From Aurantiochytrium sp. KH105 (Eukaryota; Sar; Bigyra; Thraustochytrida; Thraustochytriidae): a stretch of 64,000 nucleotides of DNA. Below, one piece after another: positions 53,030 to 62,207 of the stretch. The notes below the pieces were generated by a model. The model made no database searches. It had not been told where the DNA came from and was given only the letters and a program-made list of their open reading frames with translations. The stretch lies in assembly GCA_003116975.1 (NCBI GenBank), contig BGKB01000002.1:496001-560000 (forward strand), in the 5' to 3' direction. Each line of letters begins with the position of its first letter. Positions within the stretch are counted from its first letter, which is position 1. The position numbers were made by a program, and so were the translations under genes.

Positions 53030-54481
53030 CTAGAACTCGCCAATTCTGTTTCGCAACTCTTCAATATCGGACGTCCATTCGTCCTCGTCATCGAGCTCAG
53101 CATCGGCGCCAAAGGGAACTGGAGCATGCACGGTGGGTGCGACGGCGGCAGATGAGTGGTTGCCTGGAACGCTTTCACTCATGACATTCGTAAAGGAATG
53201 ACCATGCTCTGGACGCGCACTTTTCCGAGCGCGGCGTTGCGGTACCCATCGTAAGAGCAGGCCATCAATGCCCACAGAAAAGAGCTCCTGTGTTGATTCA
53301 CGCAACGCGAGACCGGTAATGCGCATAAAGTGACCACTCCATCGAGGAGCAAAATTGGCTGGGTGACCCGTGTGCACGTCAAAACAGCCAATGGACTGAC
53401 CGCGCGCGCCAACCGCGTGGTACACTGTGAATCCCTCGACTGTACTGACGTTGCGCGACGCGACAAAGACACCTGAATTGGCGAGTGGTTCCCCGAGCGA
53501 CGAGGAATAATTGACAAAGGTATTCTCATAAATATGTTCATGCATGTGCAGATCGTTGCGATCTAGGGCGCGCGGGATCGCCTTTGTGGTCCAAAGCCTC
53601 ATTTTACAGTCAGCCCCAGAAGATAGGAGCAAGGACCCACTTGCAGCAAATTGAAGGCCCGTGACGGCACCATCGTGGGCAGTGTGCTGTGGATCAATAA
53701 GGGCACGACGCTGTTCGAGTGGCGTTCTGTGCTGATCGAGTGTAGCAAAGCAGGCCTTGTCTCCCGAGCGACGTAGGTCCCATAGACGTATGCTACGGTC
53801 AAAGCTCCCCGTGGCGAGCACGTATTCCGATGCTGGCGACCACGCGGCACTAGAGACGGCAGCGCGATGGCCCTTGAGCATTTGCGTGTGTGCCCCGGAT
53901 GACATGTCGCAGAGACGAACCAACGGCGCACCTGACGCACAAGCGACAAGCTTCGACGTGACCGCGCCCGGGATTGGCGTGAGGGCCGCAGCATGTATGA
54001 CCTGCCTCAGGGGAAACTCAGATACTGGGACAAAGGCATTCGTATCCCAAACAATGACACGGGCGTCTCGTCCCCCTGATACAAAGAGACCCAGGTCCGC
54101 TGCGAACCACGACAATGAGCTTACTGCCTTTGTGTGCCCGGTGGCTGCTCTAGCGGATGGCGTGGAGGCCGCCCCGGCCTCGACTGCGTCGCCCCGGCCC
54201 GTATGGCGCCCCGCTGTGGAGCTCACGAGCCCGCTCTGTGAAGGTCGATCCACGTCTCGGAGCAGGATTTGGCCGGTACCTCTACCGACCAAAAGGAATC
54301 GCTCGCTGCGGTTCTCAAGCGCGGCCGCCGCCAGGCCGCCGCCGCTGCACTGCGGAGGGACTGGGTCTTCGAGGTCGACTTCGAGCGCGCGGAGCCTCGA
54401 GGTTGCGATCTCGTGCTCCATGCGTCTTCGCGCTGCCGTGCGGGGTTCCAGCTCGCGGCCGAGCACTGCCGCGGCCCACAT
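53030..54481 (-). CDS. ERCC8: ERCC8/CSA, WD40 subunit of the transcription-coupled repair ubiquitin ligase
   Basis: 483 residues. CSA is the seven-bladed WD40 substrate receptor of a CUL4-DDB1 ligase that acts at RNA polymerase II stalled on DNA damage. Diagnostic text: GLFVSGGRDARVIVWDTNAF, VACASGAPLVRLCDMSSGAH, MLKGHRAAVSSAAWSPASEY, LATGSFDRSIRLWDLRR, FATLDQH and TAHDGAVTGLQFAASGSLLL, all in the order of human CSA (human: LDQH, TAHNGKVNGL). The C-terminus ends in a short acidic tail, as in human CSA. It is about 85 residues longer than the human protein because of loops near residues 85-110 and 300-345. The start at 54481 keeps an N-terminal block (RELEPRT, then MEHEI) that parallels the human N-terminus. 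It is divergently paired with the sirtuin gene, 272 bases away. Confidence 0.93.
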   Translation of the reverse strand: MWAAAVLGRELEPRTAARRRMEHEIATSRLRALEVDLEDPVPPQCSGGGLAAAALENRSERFLLVGRGTGQILLRDVDRPSQSGLVSSTAGRHTGRGDAVEAGAASTPSARAATGHTKAVSSLSWFAADLGLFVSGGRDARVIVWDTNAFVPVSEFPLRQVIHAAALTPIPGAVTSKLVACASGAPLVRLCDMSSGAHTQMLKGHRAAVSSAAWSPASEYVLATGSFDRSIRLWDLRRSGDKACFATLDQHRTPLEQRRALIDPQHTAHDGAVTGLQFAASGSLLLSSGADCKMRLWTTKAIPRALDRNDLHMHEHIYENTFVNYSSSLGEPLANSGVFVASRNVSTVEGFTVYHAVGARGQSIGCFDVHTGHPANFAPRWSGHFMRITGLALRESTQELFSVGIDGLLLRWVPQRRARKSARPEHGHSFTNVMSESVPGNHSSAAVAPTVHAPVPFGADAELDDEDEWTSDIEELRNRIGEF

Positions 54482-54753
54482 GGGGCCGTCTGCGCTGCGG
54501 CCTCGTCGCCTGCCTGTCCCGGCGTCCCGGCGCGAGCTTTGCTTTGCTTTGCATCCTGGTTTGGTTGATCGAGAGAGTTGCTAGGCTATACAAAGCTCAC
54601 TGTCAGTCGCTGTCAATCGTAGTTATTGGTCGTAGTAGACCACCCAATACGATACCGAAGAAGATCTATCACCTTGCCTTTTCCAGGAAAGGACAAATCT
54701 CAATCTTTGACGCCGGCTGCTGCGATCTCAGACTCGGTCCATCGACCGCGGCG
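54482..54753. promoter_or_regulatory. shared divergent promoter region of ERCC8 and the sirtuin
   Basis: 272 bases between two divergent start codons. Contains CTTTGCTTTGCAT and short repeats TGTCAGTCGCTGTCAATCG near 54600. No clear TATA box. The short spacing implies a common control region, though no site can be identified. Confidence 0.5.
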
Positions 54754-55698
54754 ATGGCGGCAGCCACGGAGCGCGCGGCGGCGGCGCTGCAGACCAGCCA
54801 GCGCGTGGCGGTGCTGCTAGGCGCCGGGATCTCGGTCGGCAGTGGCATTCCGGACTTTCGGTCGCCCGGGGGCATGTACGACACCCTGCGACCGGACCTT
54901 CTCACAGCCACTCCGGCACAACGCGCGCTCATGGCAAGAGACCCGACGGCTGTTGTGAGCTGGACTATTTTCCGCGAGAATCAGCTCCCTTACCTGGAAC
55001 TTCGGCGGCCGTTCATTCTCGGCATCAATGAAGGACGCTGGAAGCCCTCGCTTGCGCACTACTTTTTGCAAGAATTGCAGGACCGTGGCAAGCTGCACCG
55101 ATGCTATTCGCAGAACATCGATGGTCTCGAACTCATGACCGGCCTTGATAGATCTCGCGTCGTCACTTGCCACGGCAGTCTTGGGGCGATCTCATGCGAG
55201 TTCTGCGGCAAGCCGGCCGATCGAGACTGGTTCACCTCGGCGCTGCGCTCCTCCATCCGCGATATTTACGGCACAGATGATTCAGCCCCCAAGACATCAA
55301 CGCCGATTTCGTGTCCTGCATGCGGTCGCCCGGGGCTCAAGCCATCCACGGTGCTTTATGGGCGGTCTCTCCCAGGTGACTTTTTCGAGGCCATGGAGGC
55401 AGACTTTCCAAGCACGATTGACCTCGTCATCGTTGTAGGAACGAGCCTCACCGTTTCCCCGGCAAACCAGATCCCGTGTCTTGCCGCGCGGGACACTCCG
55501 CGCATTGTCGTCAATATGGAACCAGTGGGCGAAGACCTTGGGCTGGACTTTGCATCGAAACGAGACATTTTCTTGGGAGGAGCCTGCGATGACTCCTTTG
55601 CAAATCTTTTGCGCGAGCTTGGCTGGACCTCGACGTTTGCTTCTAAGTTCCGCGACCAGATGCCTGCGGCCTCTGCAGCTTTGCTCGAGACAGCTTGA
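54754..55698 (+). CDS. sirtuin (Sir2-family NAD-dependent deacylase)
   Basis: 314 residues from the ATG at 54754; the frame is open further 5' but that is antisense to ERCC8. NAD-binding text is VLLGAGISVGSGIPDFRSPG (about residues 22-41), SQNIDGLELMTG and the catalytic HGSLG (His about 140). The zinc site is CEFCGKP and CPACGRP, two CxxC pairs about 37 residues apart. VVGTSLTVSPANQIP and VVNMEPVG complete the fold. The sequence order resembles class I sirtuins of the SIRT2 group. It removes acetyl or other acyl groups from lysines while cleaving NAD. No localisation signal is evident. A link with the neighbouring repair gene is possible but only suggested by gene arrangement. Confidence 0.95.
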   Translation: MAAATERAAAALQTSQRVAVLLGAGISVGSGIPDFRSPGGMYDTLRPDLLTATPAQRALMARDPTAVVSWTIFRENQLPYLELRRPFILGINEGRWKPSLAHYFLQELQDRGKLHRCYSQNIDGLELMTGLDRSRVVTCHGSLGAISCEFCGKPADRDWFTSALRSSIRDIYGTDDSAPKTSTPISCPACGRPGLKPSTVLYGRSLPGDFFEAMEADFPSTIDLVIVVGTSLTVSPANQIPCLAARDTPRIVVNMEPVGEDLGLDFASKRDIFLGGACDDSFANLLRELGWTSTFASKFRDQMPAASAALLETA

Positions 55699-56390
55699 CC
55701 AAATAATCACATCTTTTGAACTTGGACCATGTCTCCTTCTTCTCCTTCTTCTCCTTCCTCTTATTTTTTTCTGCATCATTTGGTGACAATTCCTCTCACG
55801 CCAATACTCCACATGTGTCTATCTCTTCTGGCCGCATGCTTAAAGAATCCAAAAAGAGGAGGCCACAACCTGCCTGAACATGTCCAGACGAGCTCCCCTC
55901 GATGTAATTTCGCCTCCTCCCACCTGCGCCGTTCGCTCCACCTCTGCCTCCTTCTCCATCGTCAGTCTCCACCTCCATCCCCTCCTCCGCCCCCAACTTA
56001 CTCCGTCTCCCCACCTCCGCCGCCGCTCCTCGTCCTCCTTGCCGGCGTCTTCCCTCCCGTCTCTTCTCCTGGTCCTCCTAGAGCAGCCCAGACCCGCAAA
56101 CCGTCGTCCCAGCCAGCCCGCGCTCCCTCGCCCGCCGACCCTCGCCCTGTCCAGCCGCGCCCGCCAGACCCCTCCGCGCCGCGCGAGCCCGCGCGCCCTT
56201 CTTCTCCCCGCCGTCGGAGCCGCCGTCGGCGTCGCCGTCGGAGTCGCGGTAGGCGAGCTCGAGCGGGTCGAGCAGGTCGAGGCGCCATCTCGAGCGCGCG
56301 AACCGCGCGCGACCGCGACGGCGACGAGCAGAGCGCGATCGATGTGGACGACGCCCGCTGGGCCCGGGAGCGGAGCGGCGGCGCAGGGCG
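55699..56390. other. GC-rich region 5' of the assembly gap; coding strand unresolved
   Basis: 0.7 kb with CTTCTTCTCC repeats (55730-55765) and C-rich sequence. Towards the gap, long frames exist on both strands. A minus-strand frame reads RWRLDLLDPLELAYRDSDGD and has GC in almost every third codon position. A plus-strand frame reads DEQSAIDVDDARWARERSGG. Either could be part of the gene that continues after the gap. The gap prevents a decision. Confidence 0.4.
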
Positions 56391-56519
56391 NNNNNNNNNN
56401 NNNNNNNNNNNNNNNNNNNNNNNNNNNNNNNNNNNNNNNNNNNNNNNNNNNNNNNNNNNNNNNNNNNNNNNNNNNNNNNNNNNNNNNNNNNNNNNNNNNN
56501 NNNNNNNNNNNNNNNNNNN
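56391..56519. other. assembly gap (129 N)
   Basis: A run of 129 N inside very GC-rich sequence, so length may be nominal. It interrupts a gene whose 3' end is at 56807. Confidence 1.
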
Positions 56520-56537
56520 AGCGCGCGAGGCGGCGGC

Positions 56538-56807
56538 GTGCTCTCCGCGCGCCCGCACAGGCCGGCCGGCGAGAGACGCCAGCAGCACCAGCAGCACCAG
56601 CAGCACCAGCAGCACCAGCAGAACGCGGAGCAGGAGGTGGCCATCGAGGCGCTGCTGGTCAAAATCAAGGACCAGGCGCGGTCCAAGGAGCTCGGTCTCG
56701 GCGCGCGCAGGGTGCTCCTCTCGGACATGCTCGATAGCCTGCGGCATTTGGAGCACGAGATTGACGCGGACCAGTGGCTGTACGAGGAGCAGCCTCTCCT
56801 GAACTAG
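56538..56807 (+). CDS. C-terminal part of an unrecognised helical protein, 5' part lost in the gap
   Basis: The visible frame ends at 56807. After a Gln-rich run coded by the CAGCAC repeat it reads EQEVAIEALLVKIKDQARSK, LGLGARRVLLSDMLDSLRHL and EHEIDADQWLYEE. Two well-formed helices and third-position GC make it look coding, unlike the other frames here. I do not recognise the family. The first ATG (56538) is probably internal; the true start should lie before or inside the gap. It ends only 47 bases before the GatB ATG. Confidence 0.5.
   Translation: MLSARPHRPAGERRQQHQQHQQHQQHQQNAEQEVAIEALLVKIKDQARSKELGLGARRVLLSDMLDSLRHLEHEIDADQWLYEEQPLLN
56580..56621. repeat. CAGCAC hexanucleotide repeat
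   Basis: About six CAGCAC units, encoding a Gln-His run in the frame of the partial gene. Confidence 0.9.
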
Positions 56808-56854
56808 CTAAGAGCAGAGCAAGTGCGAAAGCTAGCCGGACATCAAAGCGAAAG

Positions 56855-58621
56855 ATGGCGTCAGCCGCTGTGGCCAAGGCCGCACAGGCCGCCCAAGCCA
56901 CAGCGACGACTTGCTGGCGCGTCAAGGTAGGAATTGAGATCCACGCACGCGTGTTGGCGCGCAGCAAGCTGTTCTCTGGCGCCTCCACCAGCTTTGCGCA
57001 CGATCTGGCCAATCCAAATGAACAGGTCGCGCTCTTCGACGCTGGGCTCCCCGGGACGCTCCCACGCGTCAATGCAGCGTGCGTGGACCAGGCCATCCGC
57101 ACCGGTATCGCGCTCAGGGGCACGGTTCACCCGACCTCGATCTTCGAGCGCAAGCACTACTTTTATGGAGACTCTCCCCTCGGCTTTCAGATCACGCAAC
57201 AAAGACATCCCATCGTCTCGGGTGGCGCCCTGCACGTCGTTCTCAAGGACAACTCCAAAGAGGAGGAGGCTGCGCGTGCGAACAAGCGCAAGATGGAAGA
57301 GAAGCAGCGAAAAAAGAATGAAAAGAAGGCGAAGAAGAAAAAGAATGCCAAGGCTGCACAGCAAGCGGAGAAGGAGGACGTCGCAGCCACGCAGGCTTCG
57401 GTCGATGCCGACGATGGCAATGCGGCCGACAACACCTCTGCGAGCATTGAATACAGGTCTCTTCCTCAGTGTACAGTGCGAATCACCCGTATTCAGCTCG
57501 AACAGGACACAGGTCGAATGCTACCTACGTTGGACGGCCAAAAGCAGCTTTTGGATCTCAATCGCGCGGGAACCGGCGTCATGGAAATCGTCACCGAACC
57601 GGACATGGAGTCGCCCCAGGAGGCCGCAGAGTTCGTGCAAACCATGCAGACGCTCTTGCGCACGGTAGGAACGTGCGACGGAAACATGGAAGACGGCTCA
57701 CTCCGTGCCGATGTCAATGTCTCGGTGCACGCTCCTGGCATCAATTCGCATCGCGTCGAGGTGAAGAACCTGAACTCGATCCGCGCTGTGTCTCGTGCTG
57801 TCGAAGTGGAGGCTCTCCGTCTCGTGACAGAGTATCGAGACGTCGAACCTGATGATCTTCCGACCATGGCGCGACCTGCGGAAACACGGGCTTTCGACGC
57901 CTTGGAAGGCGTCTCTCGCGTCCTGCGGTCCAAAGAGGGCGCTGCGGACTACAGATTCTTCCCAGATCCAGACCTCCCGCCACTCGTCATTGCGGAGGAA
58001 CGCATCTCAAACCTTGCCTTGACGATGCCCCCCCTCCCTGAAGAGATCCTCGCCCGTTTGCAGGGCCCCGAGTTGGCGTTGTCGCAAGATGACGCCCTTG
58101 TTCTCTTTCACGAGCCCGGTGGCGTCGCATACTTTGACCAGGTGTGCGTGGAACTGAACAAAATTCCAGAGGTCTCCAAGGACGGGCCAAGTCAGGCGGC
58201 CAATTGGATCTGCAGCGTCTTGCTCGGTCTCGGCGAAATGTCTCTTCGTGAAACGCTTCATCCTGCCTTCGTCGCGGGTGTTGTGGATATGGTTGCCAAG
58301 GAGGAGATATCGCGACTCACGGCCAAAAAACTCCTCAGCGAGTCTGTTGGCGATCTTGCGGCAGTTGACCCACGGCCCATCGTCGAAGCCAATGCATGGT
58401 TTCAGATCAATGACGACGCCGTGCTTCGCGAACTTGCAGCGTCGGTCCTGGGGCAACTTGCTGCTACGCCCAAGGGTCGCAAGCTCATTAGCGATTTCCA
58501 CGGGGGCAAGGATGCGCTCAAAGGAAGCTTCATTGGCCAGGTTATGCGCGCGAGTGGTCAGCGCGCCAATCCACGCCTCCTCGAGCCCATTGTCCTCGAC
58601 GAATTACGTCGATTCCAATGA
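56855..58621 (+). CDS. GATB: GatB, subunit B of the glutamyl-tRNA(Gln) amidotransferase
   Basis: 588 residues. GatB with GatA and GatC turns Glu-tRNA(Gln) into Gln-tRNA(Gln), in eukaryotes in mitochondria or plastids. Signatures are KVGIEIHARV at the start of the domain, RKHYFYGDSPLGFQITQQ, LLDLNRAGTGVMEIVTEPDM, MEDGSLRADVNVSVH, EVKNLNSIRAVSRAVE and ADYRFFPDPDLPPLVI. The helical YqeY-like tail follows (VVDMVAKEEISRLTAKKLL). A lysine-rich insert of about 65 residues (about 133-200, with KKKKNAK) splits the N-terminal domain and is not normal for GatB. The first 20 residues are Ala-rich with few basic residues, a weak presequence. The ATG at 56855 is the first in frame after 56774, where the frame opens with GTG. 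Confidence 0.95.
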   Translation: MASAAVAKAAQAAQATATTCWRVKVGIEIHARVLARSKLFSGASTSFAHDLANPNEQVALFDAGLPGTLPRVNAACVDQAIRTGIALRGTVHPTSIFERKHYFYGDSPLGFQITQQRHPIVSGGALHVVLKDNSKEEEAARANKRKMEEKQRKKNEKKAKKKKNAKAAQQAEKEDVAATQASVDADDGNAADNTSASIEYRSLPQCTVRITRIQLEQDTGRMLPTLDGQKQLLDLNRAGTGVMEIVTEPDMESPQEAAEFVQTMQTLLRTVGTCDGNMEDGSLRADVNVSVHAPGINSHRVEVKNLNSIRAVSRAVEVEALRLVTEYRDVEPDDLPTMARPAETRAFDALEGVSRVLRSKEGAADYRFFPDPDLPPLVIAEERISNLALTMPPLPEEILARLQGPELALSQDDALVLFHEPGGVAYFDQVCVELNKIPEVSKDGPSQAANWICSVLLGLGEMSLRETLHPAFVAGVVDMVAKEEISRLTAKKLLSESVGDLAAVDPRPIVEANAWFQINDDAVLRELAASVLGQLAATPKGRKLISDFHGGKDALKGSFIGQVMRASGQRANPRLLEPIVLDELRRFQ

Positions 58622-58834
58622 TGACAAAAGATCCGTTTTGTTTTTTCACCAGTGGTTCGAATTTTTTTTATAAAAAATTTCTTGCCTCTTTTCTTTCGTT
58701 TCGAGTCTTTCGCCCAACAGAAAAAAAAATAAAATGGAAGGGACCAAGGCCTTTTATTTGACATCATCCCAGCATCTATTGTGCTTGATATTTGTGCTGT
58801 GCAGCACCGCTGCAATGACGCTACACATATCATA

Positions 58835-60097
58835 ATGGCTAACATTGCCGAAAACGCGGAGACGGGCGACGCGGAAGACACGATGGAGAAGGGGGAGGAG
58901 GACCTCGAGACAGTTGACGGCCAAGCAGATGTGGATGGCACGCTTGCTTCGAAAGCAAGCGAAATCCAAGATGAAGGCGAGCTTGCAAATGAAGACGCGA
59001 ACAACCAGTCTTCCGCTCCGCAAGAACCTTCTCTTGATGTCACAGAAGAAGCAGCGCAATCAGATCAAGAAAGTGCTCTCAATAACGAGGAGACGTCAAA
59101 TGATGCTGTTGAAAGCAAGAATTTGACGCAGGCCCTGCAAGAAGCTAATGAAGAAAACGGTATGGCAACGAACAATGAAGAAGGAAAAGAAGAAATGCCT
59201 TCCACGCCGGTAGACACTGCGATCGAGGCTCCAGCCGTAGCTCACGACGAACCCGAGAGCGACCAGGACTCAAAGTCATCGTCAAATCTGCACGTCGCGA
59301 CGTCACCTGCCATTCCAACTCCAAATGCAAGGTCTCCACGAAAACTCAAGCTGAAAAAGCCTGCAAGCTACGAGACGCCGCCGCCGCCAACGGAACTCGC
59401 CTCTCCAATGTCGCCATCTGCTCATGCCAAAGTCCGCAGCGTCTCATGCGAGATGCTGGCCTCTGCTTCATTTGCAAAGACGGTATTCCAAAAGTACTTG
59501 TGGGTTTATCATGGTGTAGGCCGGACCGCAGGGCTACCATCACGGGTCCTCCTTGTCACCGGACAGCGCAAGGACCCTATCGAGCGTCAGAGCATCGCAT
59601 CTGCCGTTCTACATACAGCCTTGCACTCAGGCGCAATTGTTGTCGAGAATGGCGGTGAGGCGTCTCTTTTCCATGGAATCACCGGTCTCCCGAAAACGTT
59701 ACCAGACATGATCGGTCTGCTGTGCGCTGGTGCCGCTGAGGCAGCCTTGCGGCCAGCCCTTGCATGCGCGGCACACCGTGCAACGTTTTGCATTGAGTCA
59801 TGTGCGTCGGTCGACGAGGAAGACTTTGCACAAGCTCAATGCAATTTTGCTCACCAACTCGCCGGTGGGAACAAGATTGTTGTTTTGGACGTTGGCACAG
59901 ACTTGTCACACGGCGCGGCATCTACAGCAAAGGCTGCACATCGACAAGGTTGGCCAATCGTTGCGCTTGCGGACGGGTGCCATCCTGGCGAAAGAACACG
60001 CGGAGTCAAGTGGGCATCTTTCGCGCACAACGCGTACTGCCACGAAGCCGAACTTTCTTCGTTTATTCATCTTCATCTCACCGTGGATCTATTCTGA
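58835..60097 (+). CDS. acidic protein with a C-terminal Rossmann-like domain, unknown
   Basis: 420 residues. The first 200 are disordered and acidic (Glu/Asp/Ser/Asn), with a short basic-proline stretch (RSPRKLKLKKPASYETPPPP). From about 215 the chain is ordered: KYLWVYHGVGRTAG, SRVLLVTGQRKDPIERQSIA, AIVVENGGEASLFHGITGL, KIVVLDVGTDLSHGAAST, WPIVALADGCH. Alternating strands and helices with Gly-rich turns suggest a Rossmann or SLOG-like nucleotide-binding domain, with GG in the place where SLOG proteins bind nucleotide. That is a guess from pattern. I do not recognise a named family. ATG at 58835 was chosen because the frame opens 5' at a non-ATG codon. Confidence 0.75.
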   Translation: MANIAENAETGDAEDTMEKGEEDLETVDGQADVDGTLASKASEIQDEGELANEDANNQSSAPQEPSLDVTEEAAQSDQESALNNEETSNDAVESKNLTQALQEANEENGMATNNEEGKEEMPSTPVDTAIEAPAVAHDEPESDQDSKSSSNLHVATSPAIPTPNARSPRKLKLKKPASYETPPPPTELASPMSPSAHAKVRSVSCEMLASASFAKTVFQKYLWVYHGVGRTAGLPSRVLLVTGQRKDPIERQSIASAVLHTALHSGAIVVENGGEASLFHGITGLPKTLPDMIGLLCAGAAEAALRPALACAAHRATFCIESCASVDEEDFAQAQCNFAHQLAGGNKIVVLDVGTDLSHGAASTAKAAHRQGWPIVALADGCHPGERTRGVKWASFAHNAYCHEAELSSFIHLHLTVDLF

Positions 60098-60840
60098 GCT
60101 TTTATCTTCTCGTGATCGACAATTTCGGGTGAGGCCGTCTCAGAGCTCCTTGCAAATGGCGCTTGTTCTTGTCGAAATGGCTTTCATCATTGTAATAGCG
60201 AGAAATGGAGAGGGAAAAGTCTTCATAATAGGCTGGTACAAGTGCGAGGCCCGCAAGCTGCATCGCCCTGAGTGTAAAATATGATCAAGCTCAACATTGC
60301 ACTCTTTCTCGTCTTTTATAAAAAGTTGATGATGTTCTCAAACTTCGAGCTACGGATCTATCGCAAGATGTGCGTCGTGAGCCGAACGTTGTTGTTCTGG
60401 ACACTCTCGCCTGTTGCAAGAATGAAGATGGGCAGGATAGCTTTTTGCCTGAATAATAGTCTTCCTGCAGGCTCGCACAAGCGAGAAAAGAGTGGACCTT
60501 CAACAGAGTGAGATTCTTAGCGACGACGTGAAAATGCAGGGACGGCAAATATCCAAGAAAAAAATGTATTACGGGAAAAGAAAAGCAGCGCTTCATGGTC
60601 GTCTAGGTAGCGCACTTGAGTTGCTCTTGCGCAAGGTCAAATTGATTGATCCTGGTCAGATTTCTGATTACTTATTACACGCCAATGGTTTCCAAAGTCT
60701 TTCGAAGAAGAAGAAGATAGGTGCTCGGACGAGCTTTTAGCGGCGCAGAAAATTCTCTAAAGAGTAGCAGACCAACCAAGGCGGAGGGAGGGTCACGTCA
60801 TCAGTCCTTTGCGCTTCTTGTTTGTGTTTTCTGTTCCAGT
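60098..60840. other. intergenic between convergent genes
   Basis: 0.74 kb, AT-richer. Short frames only (for example 60281-60511). No gene supported. Confidence 0.6.
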
Positions 60841-61695
60841 TCACTCCTCGAGGCCGAGCTTGGCCTTGAGTGCCATTGTCCGCTGCTCCCGCATCTCCTT
60901 TTCGAACTGCATACGCTTTTGCCGCCGAAATTCTTGCTGCATGTGCTTGCGCTGCTTTTCGGCACGCATTGCTGCCATGAGGTCTTGTTTGCGATTCAGG
61001 TTGGTCTTTTCAACCTCGATAAGAGCCTTGAGTCGGCGCTCTTCCTCCATGATGAGACGCTTTTCCGCGCGCAAGGCGTCAAGATCAGACGCCTCTTGCA
61101 ATGCTTTGATGATGATGTCGTTCTTGATCTTGGCCCTTCGTCTATCGGCTCGCGCATCCCGCCGCGCAGCCTCTTGCAGTCTAGCGCGATTTTCTTCTTC
61201 AATTCGCTCGTTCTCGGCCATGAGATTGACGAGAAATGGAGATTTTTCAAGCTTGGCCTTCCAGGTGACCTCTTTCTTGATACGCTGACGCTGCAGCTTT
61301 GCCCTCTGGTTCGCGCGGGTCTCGAGCAGCTCTCGCTTCACGGCCTCGCGTTCCAGAAACCTTTGCTCCATAAGGCGCTGTGATCGGGAAAGCAATCTGC
61401 GCCGCGTCTCGGCGTCGGGATCATACTCTTCGTCTTCATGTGCATCTTGGTCTTGAAGCACGCCTTGCAGCTCGCCATCGAGAGCGTCAAGGGCACCCTG
61501 GTCGTGCCTTGAGCCTGTTGCCGCACCCCGCTTCTTCTTCTTCTTTCGTCTGACATTGCGCTTCTTCTTCGTCTTGCCGTCCTGAGCACTCATTTCGCTT
61601 TTTTCTTCATCGCCAGCATCGCTGTACTTGGACTCTTCCACGACGTCCTCATTAGCCTCGAAATCTGCTTGCGAGAACTCATCGGTGTCCACCAT
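60841..61695 (-). CDS. charged coiled-coil protein, unknown
   Basis: 284 residues: an acidic N-terminus, a Lys/Arg run (KKKRNVRRKKKKKRG) near 43-58 that could be a nuclear or RNA/microtubule contact, then one long charged helix from about 92 to the end (RRRLLSRSQRLMEQRFLERE, AEKQRKHMQQEFRRQKRMQF). No domain can be named. It is divergent from the CFAP73-like gene, with 512 bases between starts, so a ciliary role is possible by context only. Confidence 0.8.
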   Translation of the reverse strand: MVDTDEFSQADFEANEDVVEESKYSDAGDEEKSEMSAQDGKTKKKRNVRRKKKKKRGAATGSRHDQGALDALDGELQGVLQDQDAHEDEEYDPDAETRRRLLSRSQRLMEQRFLEREAVKRELLETRANQRAKLQRQRIKKEVTWKAKLEKSPFLVNLMAENERIEEENRARLQEAARRDARADRRRAKIKNDIIIKALQEASDLDALRAEKRLIMEEERRLKALIEVEKTNLNRKQDLMAAMRAEKQRKHMQQEFRRQKRMQFEKEMREQRTMALKAKLGLEE

Positions 61696-62207
61696 CTCGG
61701 GAGGCCTTCAAAGGCTCTTGCTTTGGTTCTGTGCGCACCGCGCCCCACCTACGACGTTCCGGCCTCTAGCCGTGCGTCGATGTCGGCCTCGGAGCTTACT
61801 CGCGCCACCCTCGCACGCCGGTGCGTGCGCGGGATTTCGTCTGTCGTGAGATTTGCGCTGCGCGGCTTCCGCGCACACGCCATGACGAATCCTACTAAGT
61901 GTAGACACTGTCTTCTTCCCCACCGCCCGCCAGTCCTCATTGAGGCGATGGACAGAGACGTTCTCATGAGAACGCTCAACGGATCGATCAACGTGAAGGA
62001 GCAAGAGGGCAAAGCAAGACAGCAGCGAGAAAGAAACTCGAAGCGGCGGAGCAGGTCGAAGGCGCGTGCGTCGCGAGCAAAGCGAGTGCTGGGGCGCCGC
62101 GCCGCGAGCGTGGCTAGCAGCCACTCCCGTTCCCCGGGTCATCTTTCGCGGGCAAGGTCGTCACGGATCAAAGAAAGAAGGGGGAGAGGGCGCGCCATCG
62201 CGGGACC
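61696..62207. promoter_or_regulatory. divergent promoter region of the coiled-coil and CFAP73-like genes
   Basis: 512 bases between two divergent starts. Frames cross it on both strands but begin outside good start contexts and lack domains. No X-box-like site was identified with confidence. Confidence 0.45.

Noticed and set aside
54157-54753. 5' extension of the sirtuin frame
   Set aside because: Antisense to the ERCC8 N-terminus; the sirtuin domain starts just after the ATG at 54754.
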